A stretch of 64,000 nt of DNA from positions 248,001 to 312,000 of the forward strand of contig NZ_JBHUOP010000002.1 of the NCBI RefSeq assembly GCF_042683685.1, read 5' to 3'. Origin of the DNA: Timonella corticicola. Lineage in GTDB: Bacteria; Actinomycetota; Actinomycetes; Actinomycetales; Cellulomonadaceae. The notes beneath the pieces are model-generated. The model had not been told where the DNA came from, ran no database searches, and worked only from the letters and a program-made list of their open reading frames with translations. Position 1 is the first letter of the stretch, and each line of letters opens with the position of its first letter. Positions 52,155-60,764 of the stretch are shown piece after piece. The position numbers and the translations under genes are program-made.

Positions 52155-52413
52155 GCTTGAGCTATAACTGGTGTTCACCGGAGCGCCCATACTCGGCTGC
52201 GTAGGAACCTGTTTACCTTGTTGGACGAACTTAGGCACGAGCACTTGACTCTTGGGCACTGCACTGGGCCGTTTGGCGCAAAAAGCTGCACTGGATCCGA
52301 GTACCTTTGATGAATAGTCATCAACTTCCCCACTACGCCCACAGTGGACCGTAGCCCACTGTGAACCCAACTCTCGTTTTCAGTTCTTGACCTAACCCGA
52401 TATGGATAACCCT
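52155..52413. other. Rest of the gap before the second glpF homologue
   Basis: No gene is seen. CACAGTGG (52340-52347) and CCACTGTG (52356-52363) are an exact 8-bp inverted repeat with 8-bp spacer, a candidate operator 50 bp before the channel gene. TTGACC at 52387 may be part of a promoter, but no good -10 is seen. Confidence 0.4.
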
Positions 52414-53142
52414 ATGCACGACCTGACGCCCTGGCAGGTGTTCTTCTCCGAGTTCCTCGGCACAACTGTTCTTCTAGCCATAGGGACCTCCGTGGGAGCA
52501 AATGGCACGTTGCGACACACGAAAGGTTTTAACGCGGGATGGGTTGGAACGGTATTTGGATGGGGATTTGCAGTATTCACCGCTGCTCACGTTGCGTACA
52601 AGACCGGCGCTCATCTCAATCCAGCGGTCACTCTCGGTTTAGCCCTGCACGGGTCTGAATTTGCACCGGGAATCCCAGTAAACGTCAGTAACGCAACGCT
52701 CTACCTTTCGGGCCAACTCTTGGGCGCTTTTGTTGGCTGTTGGGTAACTTATCTGGCGTATCAGCCACATTTTGCCTTGGTTTCTCGTGAAAAGTCGCTC
52801 GGTATTTTCGCAACCACCCCGCAAATCCGTCGTCCGTGGTGGAACCTTGTGACCGAAATCATCGCAACTACTGTATTGGTGTTGTGGCTCCTAGTCGCCA
52901 ATTACACGACATCTGGGCTAGGACCTCTAGCCGTTGCCGTAGTAATTATCGCCATCGGTTTAGGTTTTGGTGGACCCACCGGGTTCGCCATCAACCCGGC
53001 CCGTGATCTAGGGGCACGTCTCGCTCACGCAGTTCTTCCGTTGAAAAACAAAGGATCTAGCGAATGGGATTATGCGTGGATTCCCATCGTAGGACCATTT
53101 TGTGGCGCAGCCTTCGGTGCCCTGCTGGCTTCTATGCTGTGA
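52414..53142 (+). CDS. Second glycerol facilitator homologue (MIP family)
   Basis: 242 residues with six spans and NPA motifs in HLNPAVTLGL and AINPARDLGAR, closely related to glpF at 42954. ATG 52414 gives exactly the same N-terminal length as that paralogue; ATG 52402 is in frame and possible. Neither has a good ribosome site. No kinase or dehydrogenase lies beside it; it sits between a pentose regulator and a polymerase-like gene. It may carry glycerol or another small polyol. Codons are more AT-rich than in the first copy. Confidence 0.9.
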   Translation: MHDLTPWQVFFSEFLGTTVLLAIGTSVGANGTLRHTKGFNAGWVGTVFGWGFAVFTAAHVAYKTGAHLNPAVTLGLALHGSEFAPGIPVNVSNATLYLSGQLLGAFVGCWVTYLAYQPHFALVSREKSLGIFATTPQIRRPWWNLVTEIIATTVLVLWLLVANYTTSGLGPLAVAVVIIAIGLGFGGPTGFAINPARDLGARLAHAVLPLKNKGSSEWDYAWIPIVGPFCGAAFGALLASML

Positions 53143-53225
53143 TCTGGCAACGGTATCCCCTCACACAGAATTACGATGCACCGGTACCCTAGTTCGATGT
53201 CAGAGGTGCACTGCACAATGTAGAT

Positions 53226-54974
53226 ATGCAGTATGTGGTGGTGGAGTTACCGGACGGCTCAGTGAGGTCGATCCGGGTGTCCGTGCTTGCCACCGGCGAG
53301 CTAGAGATTGGCGACGAAACCCACGTTCCAGCCGATTCTTTCGCGCAGTGGGTGTCCGAGTTGGAACGTGAGTGCACGCCACGGTGGATCTGGGCGGACA
53401 CCTCTATCATCTATACCCGGCTGCTACGCGAAGGTGTGCGCATCGAACGCGCTCACGACCTGCGTCTTGCCCGAGCGATCCTGCGCAATAACCGATGGAC
53501 TAACCGTTCTCCCTTCTCTCCCCTGGAGGATTCCGAGCGCCAGGAGGCAGACTCGTGGAATTGCCCTCCGCCCGAGATTTCTGATGCGCTATTTGACACC
53601 TCCCCGGCGATTCTCGGCGATCCGATCGCGGAGTATCGCCGACAGATGCGTGTACTGGGTTCTGCCAGCCCTGAACGTCGAGGGCGCCTCACCTATCTCT
53701 TGGCTGCCGAGTCCGCAGGTGGTCTGATTGCTGCGGAGATGACTCACGCGGGGGTTCCCTGGGATGTGGGGATACACGACTCGTTGCTGTCTCAGGCGCT
53801 CGGACCACGTCCGGCCTTCGGGATACGCCCGGTCAAGTTGGAGCGCCTCGCTGAGCAGATCCGCGAGTCGCTGGATTCCCCGCATCTCAACCCCGACTCC
53901 CCCAAGGATCTGCTCAGGGCGCTCAACAGCGCGGGGCTGGATGTGAAGTCGACGGCGAAGTGGGAGATCAGAGACCTCAGACATCCCGTGGTGCCCGTGC
54001 TGCTTGAGTACAAGAAACTGCATCGCATGATGACCGCGAACGGTTGGACGTGGATGGATGAGTGGATCAGGGAGGGGCGGTTCAGACCGGTCTATGTTCC
54101 CGGTGGTGTGGTGACGGGTCGTTGGGGTGCTGACGGTGGTGGCGCTCTGCAACTCCCGCACTTCGTACGCCCGGCTGCCGTTGCCGATCCTGGGTGGACG
54201 TTCGTGATCGCGGACGCCGCTCAGTTGGAGCCACGGATTCTGGCTGCGATGTCCGGTGATCTCGCAATGGCCTCGGCCGGACGTGGGCATGACATGTATC
54301 AGGGAATCGCCGATGCGGGCGTGGTGGAGTCGCGGGAGCACGCGAAGTACGGAATGCTCGGCGCGATGTACGGCGGAACCACGGGGGTGAGCGCTCAGGT
54401 GCTTCCCAAGTTCAAGATCGCGTTCCCTCGGGCCATGGATCTTGTGGAGGGTGCCGCACGTGCGGGTGAACAGGGTGGAACTGTTCACACTTGGCTCGGG
54501 CGCACGTCGTTGCCCGGACATTTTGGCAACACGGTCGAGGGGGATGACGCCGAGTTCTCACAGGACCGTCGAACGCGGGCTCGCTCGTACGGACGTTTCA
54601 CCCGGAACTTCATCTGTCAAGGGACAGCGGCTGAATGGGCGCTGTTGTGGATGGCGGGCGTACGCCAGCGTCTCCGCAAGATGACGCTGGAAACCAGCCC
54701 CCGCGTCGCCAATCCTGACGCCCTCGGCTCCATCGCAGAGGGCGATACCACTGCGGGACCGTTCCGCCCTGACCCTGTGACAGTGGGACCGCACCTCGCG
54801 TTCTTCCTGCATGATGAGATCCTCATCCACACTCCTGAGGGTATTGCCGAGCAGGTTGCTCAGGCCGTGCATGATGCGGCACGAGAGGCGGGGCATACGC
54901 TCTTTGGCCAGACCGATGTCGAGTTTCCGGTGTCAGCCACGATCAGCCGCACCTATGCCAATCCGAAATCGTGA
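53226..54974 (+). CDS. Bifunctional 3'-5' exonuclease/DNA polymerase (family A, actinobacterial type)
   Basis: 582 residues. The polymerase palm motifs are seen: motif A FVIADAAQLEPRILAAMSGD, motif B with AKYGMLGAMYGGTTG, motif C FLHDEIL. The first third is an exonuclease-like region lacking the full DEDD set that I can see. This class is widespread in actinobacteria besides PolA and its cellular role is unclear. It has no good Shine-Dalgarno sequence. It is a lone gene, 84 bp after the glpF homologue. Confidence 0.88.
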   Translation: MQYVVVELPDGSVRSIRVSVLATGELEIGDETHVPADSFAQWVSELERECTPRWIWADTSIIYTRLLREGVRIERAHDLRLARAILRNNRWTNRSPFSPLEDSERQEADSWNCPPPEISDALFDTSPAILGDPIAEYRRQMRVLGSASPERRGRLTYLLAAESAGGLIAAEMTHAGVPWDVGIHDSLLSQALGPRPAFGIRPVKLERLAEQIRESLDSPHLNPDSPKDLLRALNSAGLDVKSTAKWEIRDLRHPVVPVLLEYKKLHRMMTANGWTWMDEWIREGRFRPVYVPGGVVTGRWGADGGGALQLPHFVRPAAVADPGWTFVIADAAQLEPRILAAMSGDLAMASAGRGHDMYQGIADAGVVESREHAKYGMLGAMYGGTTGVSAQVLPKFKIAFPRAMDLVEGAARAGEQGGTVHTWLGRTSLPGHFGNTVEGDDAEFSQDRRTRARSYGRFTRNFICQGTAAEWALLWMAGVRQRLRKMTLETSPRVANPDALGSIAEGDTTAGPFRPDPVTVGPHLAFFLHDEILIHTPEGIAEQVAQAVHDAAREAGHTLFGQTDVEFPVSATISRTYANPKS

Positions 54975-55039
54975 TTTGGGGGTGAGGGTGAGGTCCTGTC
55001 GGACAAGAAAGGTGCAACGGCAACTGATACGGTCGAGAG

Positions 55040-55705
55040 ATGAGTTCAATCGCGGTGGTGGGCGGACACGGAAAAATCGCCCTGAAACTCCATCCTCTGC
55101 TTGTCGAGGCTGGACACACACCCATTGCCCTGGTTAGGTCCGAGGACTACCGCGAGGAGCTTGAGCGACTGGGCGCAACCATGCGCGTCCTCGACATCGA
55201 GAACGCAACGCTCCAAGACTTTGAGTATGCCCTCAAGGGCGTGGATGTCGTGGTGTTCAGTGCTGGCGGCGGACCAGATGGAAGTATCGAACGCAAGCGG
55301 ACCGTTGATCTGGAAGGATCGCTGTCCTCGCAGATGGCGGCCTCAAATCTTGGCATTCAACGTTTCATCCAGGTCTCGGCAATACGTGTCGATGAACCAA
55401 CGCCTGAGGACTCAAGCGCCGTGTGGGAAGCCTACGTCGATGCGAAGGCGCAGGCGGACAAGGCCTTGCGCGCATCCGGCCTCAAGTGGACCATCCTTCG
55501 TCCCGGGCAGCTCACGGACAAGGAACCGACCGGATCCATCGAACTCGGCGGACAGGTGGATACAGGCCCCATCACCCGCGGCGATGTCGCGGCGGTGATC
55601 GCCGCAGCCATCGATAACGACGCCACCATCGGCAGGCAGTGGGAACTTGTCAATGGCTCGGTGCCGATTGTGCAGGCCATCGCGGAGGCGACCGCCCCGC
55701 GCTAG
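55040..55705 (+). CDS. NAD(P)-binding oxidoreductase-like protein (NmrA/atypical SDR)
   Basis: 221 residues with a Rossmann start IAVVGGHGKIALKLHPLL, VVFSAGGGPDGS and SAIRVDEPT. The Tyr-x3-Lys (YVDAK) at about 133-137 and WTILRPGQLTD are typical of atypical short-chain dehydrogenases such as YwnB/YhfK. Substrate unknown. GAGAG is directly before ATG. trmL follows after 22 bp. Confidence 0.88.
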   Translation: MSSIAVVGGHGKIALKLHPLLVEAGHTPIALVRSEDYREELERLGATMRVLDIENATLQDFEYALKGVDVVVFSAGGGPDGSIERKRTVDLEGSLSSQMAASNLGIQRFIQVSAIRVDEPTPEDSSAVWEAYVDAKAQADKALRASGLKWTILRPGQLTDKEPTGSIELGGQVDTGPITRGDVAAVIAAAIDNDATIGRQWELVNGSVPIVQAIAEATAPR

Positions 55706-55727
55706 GAAGGGTGGATAATGGTGGATT

Positions 55728-56249
55728 GTGAGTACGCAACCACCGTTTGAACCCCCCATCGCCCGCAAGCCCGGAGCATCCGGTGTTCCCCACATCGTGT
55801 TCCACGAGCCACGCATCGCAGGCAACACAGGAAATGCCATCCGGCTCGCGGCCATCACGGGAGCCCGGCTGCACTTGGTGGAACCTCTTGGATTCGATCT
55901 CTCCGAGCCCAAGCTCAAACGTGCGGGGTTGGACTACCACGATCTTGCGGTCATGGATGTGCACAGGAACTTCGATGTTCTCGTTGACCTGTACCCTACC
56001 TCTCGGGTCTTTGCGTTCACGACCCGGTCCACAACCAGTTTCACAGACGTGGCCTATGAGCCAACAGATCTGCTCGTGTTCGGTCCTGAACCAACCGGCC
56101 TCGATGAAGCGGTGCTAAACCACCCTCGTATTACCGCTGAGTTGCGCATCCCGATGCTGCCGTCCCTCAGATCACTCAACCTCACGAATGCGGCATCCAT
56201 TGCCGTCTATGAGGCCTGGCGTCAAAACGGTTTCGCTGAGGCAGTCTAG
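55728..56249 (+). CDS. trmL: tRNA (cytidine(34)-2'-O)-methyltransferase
   Basis: 173 residues of the SPOUT fold, methylating the wobble base of leucine tRNAs. HIVFHEPRIAGNTGNAIRL, HLVEPLGF, LVFGPEPTGL and the knotted SAM site IPMLPSLRSLNLTNAASIAV are the family motifs (IPM..vRSLNL). The start is GTG 55728. Close to the 55040 gene. Confidence 0.95.
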   Translation: MSTQPPFEPPIARKPGASGVPHIVFHEPRIAGNTGNAIRLAAITGARLHLVEPLGFDLSEPKLKRAGLDYHDLAVMDVHRNFDVLVDLYPTSRVFAFTTRSTTSFTDVAYEPTDLLVFGPEPTGLDEAVLNHPRITAELRIPMLPSLRSLNLTNAASIAVYEAWRQNGFAEAV

Positions 56250-56412
56250 TCGCAGGTAAATATGACTTAATCCTGCGATTTGGTGGGCGAGAACAGCGAG
56301 TGAGAAGATGAGACGCAACAACAATGTTGTGTCCGGCATCACTTTTTGCGATTCCCGCTACTGCGGACAGTTGCATGAGTTGACTGCACCCTTCGGATGA
56401 AGGAGTTCTTAG

Positions 56413-56574
56413 ATGGTTCTCTCAGTCCTGGTGCGCCTCGTGGCTGCACCTTTCCGATTAGAGCGGCTTATTCGTGGAACAGACACCGAGCACGCGCACG
56501 CAGCCGCTCCGCCACTGACTCTTTCCACCGTGCCGCGTGCCTGTTGCATCAAGCATGAAACCGGCTCCAACTAA
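56413..56574 (+). CDS. Small 53-residue protein, unrecognised
   Basis: AAGGAG lies seven bases before ATG 56413, and a strong terminator starts 7 bp after the TAA. The product begins MVLSVLVRLVAAPFRLERLI, an amphipathic or membrane-associating helix, and ends with a Cys-Cys pair near residue 44 (PRACCIKHETGSN). A CCTTC/GAAGG hairpin (56391-56404) overlaps the ribosome site and could hide it. A well-formed small gene with its own terminator, but no family is recognised. The upstream part 56250-56390 contains ACAACAATGTTGT and no other gene. Confidence 0.65.
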   Translation: MVLSVLVRLVAAPFRLERLIRGTDTEHAHAAAPPLTLSTVPRACCIKHETGSN

Positions 56575-56580
56575 CACGTA

Positions 56581-56615
56581 GGGTCCGAAGCAGTTGATCT
56601 GCTTCGGACCCTTTT
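56581..56615 (+). terminator. Intrinsic terminator of the small gene
   Basis: GGGTCCGAAGCAG (56581-56593), loop TTGAT, and a perfect 13-bp inverse (56599-56611), followed by TTTT and more T-rich sequence. Confidence 0.93.
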
Positions 56616-56660
56616 ACGTTTTCTGGATTGACGCAAAGACGCGTGGGATAGCTCAGTGCC

Positions 56661-56731
56661 GTCGGTGGGGCGATTTTGGCCCGGGCACACGGTTTTTACA
56701 TGTGCCTGTGGACCAATCTGGCCCCACCGAT
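56661..56731. repeat. Family A dispersed palindromic element, copy 5
   Basis: The outer arms are perfect over 10 bp (TCGGTGGGGC 56662-56671 with 56721-56730); the inner arms GGCCCGGGCACA/TGTGCCTGTGGACC pair with mismatches. It lies between the small gene's terminator and the end of xylB. Confidence 0.7.
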
Positions 56732-56763
56732 TGTGGCCCATCACCTGTCAGTGCGTCAGAACT

Positions 56764-58203
56764 CTACAGCTTGTCCCTGGCCGCAGCGTATTGCTCCCGC
56801 ACAACCGGAGTAGGTTCAGCCTCAAACACCTGCGCTCCAGCCAATGGCCACGCAGGCGGTTCGGAGCCTCCCAGCAGGGTCCATGCGGCTTGGCGTGCCG
56901 CACCATCCGCCACATACTCCCCGGCAGCCGGTACCGTGACGGGAAGCCCGAACACTGCGGGCGCGAGTGCACGGGTCGCGGGTGACTGCGCCCCTCCCCC
57001 GATGAGGAGCAGTCGTTTCACCTCCACACCGAGTTCACGCAGAGCATCGATGCCGTCGGCGAGCGAGCACAACAGCGCTTCAACTGCTGCGCGGGCAATG
57101 TTCGCCGGGGTTGTGTTCTCGAGCCTCATCCCGTGCAGCGCTCCGGTCGCATCTGGCCGGTTGGGCGTACGCTCCCCCTCAAAGTAGGGAATAAGCACGA
57201 GCCCGCCAGCGCCCGGCTGTGCGGACAGTGCCAACTGAGCCAGTTCGTCGTAACTCACACCCAAGATGCGGCGTGCCACATCCAAGATGCGTGAGGCGTT
57301 GATCGTGCACACGAGTGGCAGGAAATCACCGGTTGCCGCAGCAAACCCGGCCACGTTTCCCGTCACATCACACACCTGGCGCGCGGAAACGGCCGACACC
57401 ACACCGGACGTTCCCACCGACAGGACGATATCGCCTGCGGCTGCGCCCAACCCGAAGGCAGCGGCTGCGTTATCTCCGGCCCCCGGTCCCACAACGATCC
57501 CATCCGGGGTTGTTCCAGCGCTTTCGCGCGGGCCCAGGATGCGGGGGAGCACGATCCGCTCAAACGTGCCCGGTCCCGCAGCCAACTCAAACAGCTCTCG
57601 CTCATAGAAGCCGGTCACAGAGTTGAAGTAGGCCGTCCCCGATGCGTCGGAGCGATCCGTTGCAAGGGCAGACAGATCGCGGGCTGCACCCGGTTCTCCC
57701 CCGGCCCCGATGATCTGCCACATGAGCCAGTCGTGTGGCAGTGCGATGGCAGCGACGCGGGCCATGTTCTCGGGTTCGTTGTCGCGCAGCCACCGCACCT
57801 TGGACGCGGTGAAGGATGCCACCGGCACCACGCCGATCTCCGAGGCGTAGGCCTGCGCTCCATCACCATCGCGGGCATCTCCGAGGTCCGCAATCAGGTC
57901 AAGCGCCGCACCGGCGGAACGGGTGTCGTTCCACAGCAGTGCATCGCGGATGACCTCGCCGTTCTCATCGAGTGCGACGAGTCCGTGCTGTTGCCCGCCA
58001 ACCGCGATTGCTTCGACTCCGTCGAGTCCACCAGCCGCTGCGACGGCTTCCTGGTAGGCCTGCCACCAGAACCGGGGATGGACCGAGGTTCCGTCGGGGT
58101 GCTTCGCGGAACCGGAGCGAACGAGCGCTCCGGTCTCCGCATCGCGGATGACCACCTTGCACGACTGCGTGGACGAGTCGACGCCAGCGACAAGACGTGC
58201 CAT
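56764..58203 (-). CDS. xylB: Xylulokinase
   Basis: 479 residues of the FGGY family, phosphorylating D-xylulose. VAGVDSSTQSCKVVIRDAETG at the start, VGGQQHGLVALDE near 68, and GLVLIPYFEGERTPNRPDA are typical. Its ATG lies 4 bp after the xylA stop (TGAGTCCATG) with no independent ribosome site, so translation is coupled. It receives xylulose from XylA; the product joins that of AraD. Confidence 0.96.
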   Translation of the reverse strand: MARLVAGVDSSTQSCKVVIRDAETGALVRSGSAKHPDGTSVHPRFWWQAYQEAVAAAGGLDGVEAIAVGGQQHGLVALDENGEVIRDALLWNDTRSAGAALDLIADLGDARDGDGAQAYASEIGVVPVASFTASKVRWLRDNEPENMARVAAIALPHDWLMWQIIGAGGEPGAARDLSALATDRSDASGTAYFNSVTGFYERELFELAAGPGTFERIVLPRILGPRESAGTTPDGIVVGPGAGDNAAAAFGLGAAAGDIVLSVGTSGVVSAVSARQVCDVTGNVAGFAAATGDFLPLVCTINASRILDVARRILGVSYDELAQLALSAQPGAGGLVLIPYFEGERTPNRPDATGALHGMRLENTTPANIARAAVEALLCSLADGIDALRELGVEVKRLLLIGGGAQSPATRALAPAVFGLPVTVPAAGEYVADGAARQAAWTLLGGSEPPAWPLAGAQVFEAEPTPVVREQYAAARDKL

Positions 58204-58207
58204 GGAC

Positions 58208-59386
58208 TCAGCCGATCAGGTGCTTGAGAGCAAGCTGGTTGAGGCGCACAAAACCGAAGGAACGCTGTGCGGCCGCGTCGGCGTCGTAGTCTTCGAACGA
58301 TGCGGTGTCAGCGAGCAGGTCAGCGACGGTTTCACCGGCAGCCAGGGTTGGTGTTGCCAACTCGAACAGGCCAGCCTGTTCCATTGCGGCCTTGACCTCT
58401 GGGTCTTCGCGGTAGGCCTTTGCCTTGGCGGCAAGCAGGGAGTAGGTTTCCATGTTTGCACGAGCCGAGTCCCAGACCCCTTCGACGGTTTCGGTGCGCG
58501 ATGGCTTGTAGTCGAAGTGCCTTGGACCGGTGTAGCGTGGCGCGTTCGGGGATGCCGGGAAGCCGTTCTCCACAAGATCAACGGTGAAGAAGGCGGAGAG
58601 CAGGTCGCCGTGACCGAACACGAGGTCCTGGTCGAACTTGATGGAACGCTGACCGTTGAGGTCGATGTGGAAGAGCTTGTCTGCCCACAGGGCCTGTGCG
58701 AGGCCGTGGGTGTAGTTCAGGCCCGCCATCTGCTCGTGGCCGGTCTCTGGGTTCAGGCCGACGATGTCGCCGTGCTCGAGTTCCGCGATGAAACCGAGCG
58801 CGTGACCGACGGTTGGCAGGAAGATGTCACCGCGAGGTTCGTTTGGCTTTGGCTCAAGGGCGATCTTGATGTCGTAGCCCTTCTCCTTGATGTAGCCTGC
58901 GATGAGGTCAACGCCCTCCCTGTAGCGCTCAAGCGCTGCGTGCAGGTCCTTGGCGCCGTCGTATTCGGAGCCCTCGCGTCCACCCCACATCACGAAGGTC
59001 TTGGCTCCGAGTTCTGCGGTGAGGTCAACGTTGCGCAGGACCTTGCGCAGTGCGAAGCGGCGTACGGAGCGGTCGTTTGAGGTTACGCCACCGTCCTTGA
59101 ATACGGGGTGGGAGAAGAGGTTGGTGGTCACCATCTCGATGGTGAGTCCGGTTTCCTCGGCTGCATCCTTGACCTGACCGAGGAGTTTCGCGCGAGTTGC
59201 GTCGTCGGAGCCGAATGGCACGACGTCGTCGTCGTGGAAGGTGAACCCCCAAGCGCCGAGTTCGGCTAGTTTGCGGACGTCGTCTGCGGGATTGCGGTGT
59301 GCACGGCTCGCTGAACCGAACTGGTCCTGGCCAGTCCAGCCAGTCGTCCACAGGCCAAAGGAAAAGTTGATGTCTTGCTGAGCCAT
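58208..59386 (-). CDS. xylA: Xylose isomerase
   Basis: 392 residues, the length of class-I actinobacterial enzymes. FTFHDDDVVPFG holds the catalytic His, VMWGGREGSEYDGAKD and LEPKPNEPRGD the metal-site Glu residues, GHEQMAGLNYTHG and DQDLVFGHGDL the rest of the site. GAGGAG precedes ATG. First in xylA-xylB and divergent from a ROK repressor across 74 bp. Confidence 0.98.
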   Translation of the reverse strand: MAQQDINFSFGLWTTGWTGQDQFGSASRAHRNPADDVRKLAELGAWGFTFHDDDVVPFGSDDATRAKLLGQVKDAAEETGLTIEMVTTNLFSHPVFKDGGVTSNDRSVRRFALRKVLRNVDLTAELGAKTFVMWGGREGSEYDGAKDLHAALERYREGVDLIAGYIKEKGYDIKIALEPKPNEPRGDIFLPTVGHALGFIAELEHGDIVGLNPETGHEQMAGLNYTHGLAQALWADKLFHIDLNGQRSIKFDQDLVFGHGDLLSAFFTVDLVENGFPASPNAPRYTGPRHFDYKPSRTETVEGVWDSARANMETYSLLAAKAKAYREDPEVKAAMEQAGLFELATPTLAAGETVADLLADTASFEDYDADAAAQRSFGFVRLNQLALKHLIG

Positions 59387-59407
59387 GTCGGAGTCTCCTC
59401 GTCGAGA

Positions 59408-59440
59408 GTCAATTTGTTGTACGGTTAAACTTATACATGG
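59408..59440. promoter_or_regulatory. xylA/ROK divergent control region
   Basis: AGTCAATTTGTTGTACGG is followed by GTTAAACTTATACATGG. TATACA (59432-59437) fits a -10 for the ROK gene, making the ATG at 59437 an unlikely start. The imperfect inverse halves AATTTGTT and TTAAACTT are a possible XylR site; AGTCAATT and GTTTAA also occur at 5690-5722. Confidence 0.45.
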
Positions 59441-59460
59441 TTTTCGGTAAGGTCAACACC

Positions 59461-60696
59461 ATGACTGTCAGCAATGCATCAGGGCAACACACCCTACGTG
59501 AACGCAACCTCGCACTTGTAGCCCAAGAGATCTTCACGTCCGATGCACCCATCTCCCGCGCGACCGTCTCGGCACGCACCGGCCTTACCCGCGCAACCGT
59601 ATCGTCGCTAGTCGACCTGCTTGTCGATTCCCAACTGGTCGCAGAACTGCCACCAGTGGTTTCAAAGAAAGCCGGACGCCCAGCAGTCCCCCTCGTCCCC
59701 GCCACCGGAACGTTCTTCGGAATCGGACTGGAGGTCAATGTGCACTACCTAGGCGGCACGATCGTCGATCTGAGCGGCACAGAGCACGGCCAGATAATCG
59801 TGGAGGGTGATTTTCAGGGATCCAATCCCGACGAGGTAATGAATCAACTGGCGGAGATAGCCGTCTCACTTGTCAGAACGGCCACGAAATCCGTCCTCAC
59901 CCCCGGACGCAGTCGCCCAGTCATCGCGGGCGTCAATATCGCGCTGCCAGGCCTTATCGACCCAAACAGGTCCATCCTTCGCGTCGCGCCGAATCTCGGC
60001 TGGCATGACCTCAACCCCGTCAACACCGGGCCCATCAGTGAAGCCCTGTACCTTCGCACAGGCCACAACGTCACAATTGGGATCGGCAACGAGGCGAACT
60101 TCGGTGGCCTTGCCCAGGTCGCACTCGCAAACCTGACCACCTTCCTCTACGTCTCCGCCGAAGTCGGTATCGGTTCCGCGATCGTGCAGGACAGCGCCGT
60201 CTTCCTCGGGAGACGCGGTTGGAGCGGCGAACTCGGCCACCTGACAATCGACCCCTCCGGCCCCGAGTGCAGTTGCGGTTCACGAGGCTGCCTTGAGCAG
60301 TACGCTGGCCTCCTGGCGATCCTGCGCAACGCGGGCCTTGACGACGACACCCCGGCCACCACCCTTGTCACGCGCGTGCAGGATGGTGACGCAGCGGCAA
60401 TCGCCGCCGTTGAAACGGCGGGCGAGGCCCTCGGGCGAGCGCTGGCCGATTACGTGAACCTGATCGACATCCACATGATCGTTCTCGGCGGCTTCTTCCA
60501 CCCCCTGGCTGATCTGTTGATCCCGATCGTCACCAAGAGCCTGGTGACACACGTCGTTGCCGCCCCCTGGGCCCAGTTCAATGTCCTGCCCGCCCCCGTC
60601 GGTGTTTCTTCCGCGATGATCGGCGCGGCCACCAGCGTCATGCGGGCGGTGTACCTCAACCCCGCTCCCTGGCTTGAGGAGGCTCGGGGATACTGA
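59461..60696 (+). CDS. xylR: ROK-family transcriptional repressor, XylR type
   Basis: 411 residues. An N-terminal winged HTH (SRATVSARTGLTRATVSSLV, about 33-52) is joined to a ROK sugar-binding domain with the zinc motif ECSCGSRGCLEQY and GELGHLTIDP. ATG 59461 is chosen because AAGG lies upstream and the earlier ATG at 59437 overlaps the -10. Its place opposite xylA implies repression of xylAB, relieved by xylose. Confidence 0.93.
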   Translation: MTVSNASGQHTLRERNLALVAQEIFTSDAPISRATVSARTGLTRATVSSLVDLLVDSQLVAELPPVVSKKAGRPAVPLVPATGTFFGIGLEVNVHYLGGTIVDLSGTEHGQIIVEGDFQGSNPDEVMNQLAEIAVSLVRTATKSVLTPGRSRPVIAGVNIALPGLIDPNRSILRVAPNLGWHDLNPVNTGPISEALYLRTGHNVTIGIGNEANFGGLAQVALANLTTFLYVSAEVGIGSAIVQDSAVFLGRRGWSGELGHLTIDPSGPECSCGSRGCLEQYAGLLAILRNAGLDDDTPATTLVTRVQDGDAAAIAAVETAGEALGRALADYVNLIDIHMIVLGGFFHPLADLLIPIVTKSLVTHVVAAPWAQFNVLPAPVGVSSAMIGAATSVMRAVYLNPAPWLEEARGY

Positions 60697-60764
60697 CCCG
60701 CCTCGCTCAACACGTACGAGTCACCAGTAGAATGTAAGCCATTTGAAGGTTACAAACCCTGTGA

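Noticed and set aside
56581..56611. Cysteine-responsive leader peptide (CC codons just before a terminator at 56413-56615)
   Set aside because: The next plus-strand gene is kilobases away and the adjacent xylB is on the other strand, so there is no gene for such a leader to control.
59437..59460. Upstream ATG for the ROK repressor
   Set aside because: It overlaps the likely -10 TATACA; ATG 59461 has AAGG upstream and the usual N-terminus.
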